Made by a program: the position numbers and the translations under genes. A stretch of DNA of 24,805 nucleotides from Friedmanniella sp. (GTDB taxonomy: Bacteria; Actinomycetota; Actinomycetes; Propionibacteriales; Propionibacteriaceae): NCBI GenBank assembly GCA_025964935.1, contig JAOPXW010000270.1, forward strand, positions 1-24,805, written 5' to 3'. Numbering within the stretch: position 1 is the first letter of the stretch; every line of letters starts with the position of its first letter. This document shows positions 17,201 to 22,392 of the stretch, one piece after another. Under the pieces are notes generated by a model that saw only the letters and a program-made list of their open reading frames with translations, had not been told where the DNA came from and ran no database searches.

Positions 17201-17710
17201 GCGCAGGTAGAGGTCGGTGACGACCTCGTGGGTGAGGTCGGTCAGGTGCTCGACGAACCGGGCCTGCGGCTCCCGGTCACCCAGGACCCCGAGTCCGTCC
17301 AGCATCTGCAGGCAGAACTCGTGTGTTGTGGCGATGGTTGCGGCGTCGAAGTCGGTCAGCGCCCGGGACACCCGGGTGAGCCGGAGCTGCAGGTCCGGCG
17401 GCGAGCCGGTGCACAGGAGCTGCTCCAGGTCGTCGACCCCGTCGCCGCCCCGTCCGTCCAGGGTCAGGGCCAGCCGGCTCTCCAGGGCGACCAGCCGGTC
17501 GCGGACCCGCTGGCGGAGCTCGGTGGTGGCCATCCGGCCGAAGGTGACGAGCATCAGCTCACCCAGCTCCGCCACCCCCTCAGCCACGTAGCGGGCCGCC
17601 AGGGCGGCGATGGTGTAGGTCTTCCCGGTCCCGGCGCTGGCCTCGAGCACGGTGGTCCCGCTCGGCAGGTCGCCGCACACGTCGAACCCGGTCACCGCGG
17701 TGTCGCTCAT
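14282..17710 (-). CDS. recB: RecB, exonuclease V beta subunit (helicase-nuclease)
   Basis: RecB is the 3'-5' SF1A motor and the only nuclease of RecBCD. The 1142-aa protein has Walker A [11 protein letters not shown] (Lys30), Walker B [14 protein letters not shown] (Asp272, Glu273), motif III [20 protein letters not shown], motif [18 protein letters not shown] and motif VI [14 protein letters not shown]. The C-terminal nuclease has GSIDAVLRL and VVDYKTN (Asp1033, Lys1035), then [14 protein letters not shown], so the catalytic residues appear complete. An acidic, Arg/Glu-rich linker (around [17 protein letters not shown]) lies between motor and nuclease, where E. coli RecB also has a tether. 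Start ATG at 17710 overlaps the recC stop and the recB stop overlaps the recD start, both ATGA. Confidence 0.97.
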   Translation of the reverse strand: [1142 protein letters not shown]

Positions 17711-20700
17711 CGAATCGACTCCGTCCACAGGAGCGGGTGGAAGACCCGGCGGGCGAGGGTGCCGAACCGGGTGGGCTCGCCCAGCACCCCCCGTTCCTCG
17801 GCCGCCACCGAGGGCTGCGCGAGAAGGGTGTCCAGGGTGGCGCCCACGCCGAAGAACCTCTCGTACGCCTCGTCCCGTTCCTCCGCCCACGCCCGGTCCA
17901 GCCGTGGTCGCAAGGTGACGACGGACTTGTCGCGGAAACGGAGGTCGGCGTACTCCAGCGAGGTCTTGGGGGCGAACGGCAGCGGGTCGGCCAGTCCGGT
18001 GCGCTGCAGGTCCACCAGATCGGCCAGCACCAGAGCTGCCCAGGCCGGGTCCACCGGCCCGATGGCCGAGCGGGCGCCCCGACCCACCGTCACGGCCTGC
18101 CAGGGTCGTCCGGGGTTGCTGGCGGTGACGGCCAACAGCTCGATCCAGGCCTGCAGGCGGTGCTTGGCGGCCACCCGGGAGAACCCGACCCGGAGCAGGA
18201 CGTCGCCGTGCACCCCGCTCACCGACCCGGTGAGGCGGGTGGGGCCGAGATCGAGGAGGACCTCGGCCCGGCCCGGGGGGCCGACCCGGTAGGGGGCGGT
18301 GGCGGTGGCCAGGTCGGCCACGTCGTCGAGGACGCCGTTGAGGAGCCGCTGGCCCAGGGCGCGCGGCGGCAGGGCGCCCCGTCGCCACTCCGCCGCCTGG
18401 AGCACCTCCAGCGAGTGGCCCTGCAGATGCTCGCGCAGCAGCCGGTCCCCGATCTTCCAGCGTTCCAGGCCGTTGAGGACGGCCGGGATCTGCTCAGCCG
18501 CCCGCTCCTCCTCCTGCCACAGCGACAGCCCGGCGTTGCTGCGGATGAGGAACCTGACCGGGTGCAGGAAGAAGCGGACCAGGTCCCCCAGCTCCACGTC
18601 GCGCTCCGGCGGCGGGGCCTGGAGGCCGACGGCCGAGTAGAGCCGCTCCGGCTCGGCCCGGTGGCCGCGGGCCGCCTGGACCCCGCGGAGGGCGGAGCGG
18701 TCGAAGCTGAACGGCAGGTCGCGCGTGCCCAGCCGGCCGGGCACGAAATTGTCGGTGTCGAAGGGCTGCAGCCGGTGGGTCACCAGGATGTGCTCGCGGA
18801 CCGTCGTGTCGTCGGGGGTGCGGGCGGTGGTCTCCAAGGCGTCCAGCAGGGCCCCGACCGGCACGGCGGGTGGGACCGGCGCGCCGGACCGGGGGTCCAT
18901 CCCGGTGTAGAGCACCACCAGCCGCTCCTGGGCCGACAGCACGGCATCGAGCAGCAGCTGGCGGTCCTCGCTGCGGGGGTCACGGTCCCCGACCAGCTCG
19001 TCGGCGGCGGAGATGTCGTCGCCGTCGACGGGCCGGCGGCGCGGGAAGACTCCGTCGTCGACCCCCAGGAGGCAGACCACCCGGTGCGGCACGGAGCGCA
19101 TGGGCAGCATGGTGCACATGGTCAGGGTGCCGGTCCGGAAGTTGGCCCGGCTCGGCCGGCCCCGGAAGGCCTCGGCCAACAGCGCGGAGACCTCCGGCAG
19201 GGAGAGGGTGACCTCGTCGTCCAGCGAGGCGGCGTCGGCCAGCCGCCCCAGCTCGGCCAGTGCGTGTCCGGTCTGCCAGGCGTCGGCCGGGGAGACCGCA
19301 GTCAACAGCTCGACGGTCTGCCGGAGCAGGTCGACCCACCCGTGCACGGTCATCGGCTCGTGGCAGGCGTCGGTGACGGCGCGGACCCGCGCCACCAGCT
19401 CGGCGAGCCGGCCCACCAGGTCCACGTCGGAGGAGTCCACGTCGTCCAGCGGCAGGGCGGTGCCGATGAAGTGCTGGTCGGTCTCGTCCATGGTGACGCC
19501 GAGCAGCAGCCGGTCGAGCCCGGCGGCCCAGGTGTTCTGCCCGAAGTCGCCCATCCCGTACCGGGCCCGGTGGCCCGAGTCCAGGCCCCACCGGACGCCC
19601 GACCGGTCCACGAGGTCCTGCAGTCGCTCGAGGTCCTCGGTCCCGAAGCCGAAGCGGCGGGCCACGGGGGGGCTGGCGCACAGGTCGAGCAGCACCGAGG
19701 CCTCCATCCGCGACTCGGCCAGCCCGACCACCCGGGCGACCACGGAGAGGAGGGGGTTGACCTGTCGGAGCGACCGGTCCGCGAGCCGTACGCGCAGCCG
19801 GTGGCCGGGGTGCTCGGCGGACGTCTCGGCCGTGTCCAGACCGAACGCGGCCACGATCAGCGGGGCATAGGCCTCGATGTCGGGGCACATCACCACGATG
19901 TCGCGGGGCTCCAGGGTGGGGTCGTCGGCGAGCAGACCGACCAGCGTCTCCCGCAGCACCTCCACCTGCCGGTCCGGGCCGTGGCAGGCGTGCACCCGGA
20001 CGCTGCTGTCGTCCGGGGTGAGCAGGGGCCGCTCGGCGGGGGGTCGGGCCGCCCGGTTGGCCTCCAGGTCGGCCTGCAGCTGCCCCAGCAGCGTCGGGGC
20101 CGGGTCGGGCCGGTGCCGACCGTGGTGGTGCTCCACGGTGGGGACGGCGAGGTTCGCCAGGCTGAGCTGGAGCTCGCGGCTGTCCCGACCCAGGTAGGCC
20201 AGCAGCCGGTTCTCGACCTGCTCCTCGCTCCGGTCCTCGGCCCGTCGCAGCGGCCTCGTCGAGCGCGCCTCCGGGGCCTGGGCCAGGCGGCCCCACAGCG
20301 CAGCGGACGGGTGCGGCAGCCACAGGTGCACGTCGCGATGGGCGGCCAGCGCACCCAGCAGCACCAGGTGGTCGGGGTCCAACCGGGTGGGGCCGAACAC
20401 CGAGAGCCGGGCCGGCAGCCCCGAGCGGCCCGGGTCCTGCCGGAGCACCTCGGCGGCGCGGGCCAGTCGGGTGACGGGGCTGGGGGCGTCGAGCTCGTCC
20501 CGCAGCCGTCGCCACAGCTCGGCCTGCCAGGCGAAGTCGGCGGTCAGCGCGGCCCCGGCGGCGTCCACGTCGTGCCCGTCGTCCCAGGCCCGCACCATGG
20601 CGGGGCGGGCGGCGGCGTACGTCGCGAACAGGCCGGCCAGGTGGCGCGCCGTCGACCAGCGACGCCCCCCGCGTACGGGGTCGGGCGCCCCGTCCGCCTC

Positions 20701-21087
20701 GGCCCGGTCCCCGAGGGAGGACCAGAGCAGCCGGGCCCAGGGCTCCCCCCGGCAGCCGTTGATGACCCGCAGCAGCGGCCAGACCGCCCGCTGTGGCTGC
20801 CAGCCGTCCTCGGGTGCCTGGGGTCCGCCGTCGACGGCTTCGCTGACCGCAGTGGCCAGCATCCGGCGGGGCGAGGGGAAGAGGACGCCCGCGCAGACCC
20901 CGTCCTCGCGTCCGGGGGAGGTGCCCAGGCGGTGGGCGAGGGTCTGGGAGAGCCACCGCTCCACCCCGGGGGTGGGCACGCTGACCAGCTCGGCGGCGAA
21001 GGGGTCGCCGAGGGGTTCCGACAGCAGCTCAGCGAGGCCGACGGCGAGGTCGTCGGCTCGGGCGGCCCGATGCAGGTGGAGGCTCAT
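17707..21087 (-). CDS. recC: RecC, exonuclease V gamma subunit
   Basis: RecC is the scaffold subunit that splits the duplex and, in E. coli, reads Chi. The 1126-aa length matches the family. Recognisable blocks are the N-terminal VPTPGVERWLSQTLAHRLG, the inactive helicase-fold segment DIVVMCPDIEAYAPLI, and the RecC hallmark VVCLLGVDDGVFPR followed by GDRDPRSEDRQLLLDAVLSAQ. No Walker A is present, as expected. The start is ATG at 21087, about 10 nt after a TAGGGT -10 hexamer, so the leader is extremely short. It is the first gene of the operon and is preceded by a damage-type promoter. Whether this RecC recognises any Chi-like sequence cannot be judged here. Confidence 0.96.
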   Translation of the reverse strand: MSLHLHRAARADDLAVGLAELLSEPLGDPFAAELVSVPTPGVERWLSQTLAHRLGTSPGREDGVCAGVLFPSPRRMLATAVSEAVDGGPQAPEDGWQPQRAVWPLLRVINGCRGEPWARLLWSSLGDRAEADGAPDPVRGGRRWSTARHLAGLFATYAAARPAMVRAWDDGHDVDAAGAALTADFAWQAELWRRLRDELDAPSPVTRLARAAEVLRQDPGRSGLPARLSVFGPTRLDPDHLVLLGALAAHRDVHLWLPHPSAALWGRLAQAPEARSTRPLRRAEDRSEEQVENRLLAYLGRDSRELQLSLANLAVPTVEHHHGRHRPDPAPTLLGQLQADLEANRAARPPAERPLLTPDDSSVRVHACHGPDRQVEVLRETLVGLLADDPTLEPRDIVVMCPDIEAYAPLIVAAFGLDTAETSAEHPGHRLRVRLADRSLRQVNPLLSVVARVVGLAESRMEASVLLDLCASPPVARRFGFGTEDLERLQDLVDRSGVRWGLDSGHRARYGMGDFGQNTWAAGLDRLLLGVTMDETDQHFIGTALPLDDVDSSDVDLVGRLAELVARVRAVTDACHEPMTVHGWVDLLRQTVELLTAVSPADAWQTGHALAELGRLADAASLDDEVTLSLPEVSALLAEAFRGRPSRANFRTGTLTMCTMLPMRSVPHRVVCLLGVDDGVFPRRRPVDGDDISAADELVGDRDPRSEDRQLLLDAVLSAQERLVVLYTGMDPRSGAPVPPAVPVGALLDALETTARTPDDTTVREHILVTHRLQPFDTDNFVPGRLGTRDLPFSFDRSALRGVQAARGHRAEPERLYSAVGLQAPPPERDVELGDLVRFFLHPVRFLIRSNAGLSLWQEEERAAEQIPAVLNGLERWKIGDRLLREHLQGHSLEVLQAAEWRRGALPPRALGQRLLNGVLDDVADLATATAPYRVGPPGRAEVLLDLGPTRLTGSVSGVHGDVLLRVGFSRVAAKHRLQAWIELLAVTASNPGRPWQAVTVGRGARSAIGPVDPAWAALVLADLVDLQRTGLADPLPFAPKTSLEYADLRFRDKSVVTLRPRLDRAWAEERDEAYERFFGVGATLDTLLAQPSVAAEERGVLGEPTRFGTLARRVFHPLLWTESIR

Positions 21088-21097
21088 GACCCGACCT

Positions 21098-21119
21098 ACC
21101 CTAGGGCGGGCCGCTGACA
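21098..21119 (-). promoter_or_regulatory. RecA-NDp/PafBC-type promoter of recCBD
   Basis: On the minus strand TGTCAGCG (21112-21119) is followed by exactly eight bases and TAGGGT (21098-21103). This is the RecA-NDp layout TGTCRGTG-N8-TAnnnT with one mismatch (C for T at the seventh base). The -10 TAGGGT is identical to that of uvrD2 in this window. Transcription would start three or four bases before, or at, the recC ATG. Confidence 0.72.
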
Positions 21120-21128
21120 GTTCTTCGC

Positions 21129-21177
21129 TGTCGCGACCGCGTGACCGCCCTGTCGCCGCTGTGTCGCCGCCCTGTCG
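21129..21177 (+). repeat. TGTCG array with 11-bp spacing beside the recC promoter
   Basis: TGTCG occurs at 21129, 21151, 21162 and 21173, that is at offsets of 22, 11 and 11 bp; the last three units read TGTCGCCGCTG, TGTCGCCGCCC and TGTCGGACCGA. The spacing equals about one DNA turn, so the sites lie on one helix face. They are oriented opposite to the TGTC half of the recC promoter, which lies about 10 bp away. The array is intergenic, between the HAD phosphatase stop and recC. Function unknown; it may simply be repeat decay. Confidence 0.5.
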
Positions 21178-21187
21178 GACCGATGGC

Positions 21188-21206
21188 CGCCCCGCTGCCG
21201 GGGGCG
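21188..21206 (-). terminator. Weak hairpin downstream of the HAD phosphatase
   Basis: CGCCCC (21188-21193) and GGGGCG (21201-21206) can form a 6-bp stem with a 7-nt loop six bases after the phosphatase stop codon. It lacks a T-tract. The intergenic gap before recC is short, so some read-through from the mycoredoxin operon into recCBD is possible. Confidence 0.3.
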
Positions 21207-21211
21207 ACGGG

Positions 21212-21874
21212 TCAGGCGGTCAGGACCTGGAGCAGCTCAGCCGGGGAGTGCACCAGCACGTCCGGACCGGCCTCGGTCAGCTCGGCCAGTGAGCCGTAGC
21301 CCCAGGTGACCCCGATGCTGAGCACACCGCAGGCGCGGGCGCCGACGATGTCGGAGTGCCGGTCGCCGACCATGACCACCCGCCGCGGGTCGGGGTCGCC
21401 GAGGGTGCTCAGGGCGTACGCGATGGTCGCGGCCTTGGTGGTGCGGCCGGGTGCGGTGCCGGTGACGACGGGGAAGTGCTCGACCAGCCCCTGGGCGGTC
21501 AGGATGGCGCGGGCCACGTCGGTCCGCTTGGCGGTCGCCGTCGTCATCGGCAGCCGTCGCGACAGGGTCGCCAGGAGGTCCGGGACCCCGGCGTACGGCG
21601 CCGCTCGGTGCACCCCGTGCCCGAGGTACCAGTGCCGGTAGGCCTCGACCGCCTCCTCGAGCCGGTCCGGGGCCAGGCCGAGGGCGGTGAACATCTCGCC
21701 CACCGGGGGTCCCAGGTCGGCGCGCAGCACGCTGTCGCTCGGGGCGGGGAAGCCCACGCTGGTCAGGGCGTGTCGGAACCCGGCCACGATGCCTGCCGCG
21801 GAGTCCAGCAGCGTGCCGTCGATGTCGAAGACGACGGCCCTCAGACCGGAGGGCGACGAACCGGCGACGGTCAC
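21212..21874 (-). CDS. HAD-family phosphatase, phosphoglycolate-phosphatase-like
   Basis: This 220-residue HAD hydrolase of subfamily IA has motif I VVFDIDGTLLDS (Asp17 nucleophile, Asp19), a helical cap, motif II TTATAKR, and motif IV VMVGDRHSDIVGARACG, ending with GVTWGYG and LTEAGPDVLVHSPAEL as in Gph/PpaX relatives. Likely substrates are small phosphate esters such as 2-phosphoglycolate, but pyrophosphate or nucleotides are also possible, so no symbol is given. The GTG at 21874 begins one base after the mycoredoxin stop (TGA-G-GTG), so the two are translationally coupled and presumably share the SigR-type promoter. Phosphoglycolate arises from oxidative DNA strand breaks, so a link to the neighbouring repair genes is tempting but is only inference. 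Confidence 0.92.
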   Translation of the reverse strand: MTVAGSSPSGLRAVVFDIDGTLLDSAAGIVAGFRHALTSVGFPAPSDSVLRADLGPPVGEMFTALGLAPDRLEEAVEAYRHWYLGHGVHRAAPYAGVPDLLATLSRRLPMTTATAKRTDVARAILTAQGLVEHFPVVTGTAPGRTTKAATIAYALSTLGDPDPRRVVMVGDRHSDIVGARACGVLSIGVTWGYGSLAELTEAGPDVLVHSPAELLQVLTA

Positions 21875-21875
21875 C

Positions 21876-22133
21876 TCAGCCCAGGGCGGCGAGCTTGGTG
21901 CTGACCTGGGAGACCGACGGGTTCGTCATGGCCGAGCCGTCGCCGAAGACGACGGTGGGCACGGTGAGGTTGCCGCGGTTGACCTGGGCCACCACTTGGG
22001 CGGCGGCCGGGTCGGTCTCGATGTCGATCTCGGTGTAGGAGATCCCGGCCCGCTTGAGCTGGGACTTCAGCCGCGTGCAGTACCCGCACCAGGTCGTGGT
22101 GTACATGGTGAAGCTGTCGTTGGTCACGATCAC
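21876..22133 (-). CDS. mrx1: Mycoredoxin (glutaredoxin-like, CGYC)
   Basis: Mycoredoxin reduces mycothiol-protein mixed disulfides. The 85-aa protein has the active site TTWCGYCTRLK (Cys16, Cys19), the cis-proline loop TVPTVVF, and the GDGSAMTNPS segment typical of mycoredoxin-1 (compare M. tuberculosis Rv3198A, also next to uvrD2). The start is uncertain between GTG at 22133 and GTG at 22127, the latter giving 83 aa. A GGAAT-N18-GTT promoter ends at 22137, so an mRNA starting at or very near 22127-22130 would favour the second, leaderless, GTG. It is divergent from uvrD2 and coupled to the HAD phosphatase gene. Its presence implies a mycothiol-producing host. Confidence 0.94.
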   Translation of the reverse strand: MIVTNDSFTMYTTTWCGYCTRLKSQLKRAGISYTEIDIETDPAAAQVVAQVNRGNLTVPTVVFGDGSAMTNPSVSQVSTKLAALG

Positions 22134-22136
22134 CGC

Positions 22137-22162
22137 AACCCTGTGCCCACCGGGCCTATTCC
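22137..22162 (-). promoter_or_regulatory. SigR/SigH-type thiol-stress promoter of mycoredoxin
   Basis: On the minus strand GGAAT (22158-22162) is followed by exactly 18 bases and GTT (22137-22139). This is the full consensus of the ECF sigma factor SigR of Streptomyces and SigH of mycobacteria, which respond to disulfide stress. It lies directly before a gene that repairs such disulfides, which makes a chance match less likely. The start site would fall about 22127-22130. Confidence 0.75.
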
Positions 22163-22364
22163 GGCTGGTCGGGAAACGTGTATCGCGTTCGTCACAACGC
22201 TGGAGCAGCCCCCTGCGCCGCGGGTCTGATCCCGGCCGACGGGCTCGAGCCGCGCGGGCTGACCCCCGAGGTCGTCCACGACATCAACGACCAGGGCGGC
22301 ACCATCCTGGGCACCTCCCGCCGGGGTCGGCGTCCCGGTCTTGGCCCGTGGCGCGGCCCGGGAC

Positions 22365-22386
22365 TGTCGGTGGGCACGCTTAGGGT
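22365..22386 (+). promoter_or_regulatory. RecA-NDp/PafBC-type promoter of uvrD2
   Basis: TGTCGGTG (22365-22372), eight bases, then TAGGGT (22381-22386) match the RecA-NDp consensus of LexA-independent damage promoters at every position of TGTCRGTG-N8-TAnnnT. The -10 ends six bases before the uvrD2 ATG at 22393, with no Shine-Dalgarno, so the transcript should be leaderless. No LexA box (GAAC-N4-GTTC) is seen nearby. Confidence 0.82.
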
Positions 22387-22392
22387 GGTCAG

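Noticed and set aside
17737..21117. An 1126-codon plus-strand frame opposite recC
   Set aside because: It mirrors recC almost exactly, has low-complexity Gly/Gln/Val/His composition and shows no motif. Similar mirror frames lie opposite recB and recD.
22120..22392. LexA-type SOS box (GAAC-N4-GTTC) before uvrD2 or mycoredoxin
   Set aside because: No matching palindrome was found here or before adnA and recC; damage control, if any, appears to be through the RecA-NDp type element.
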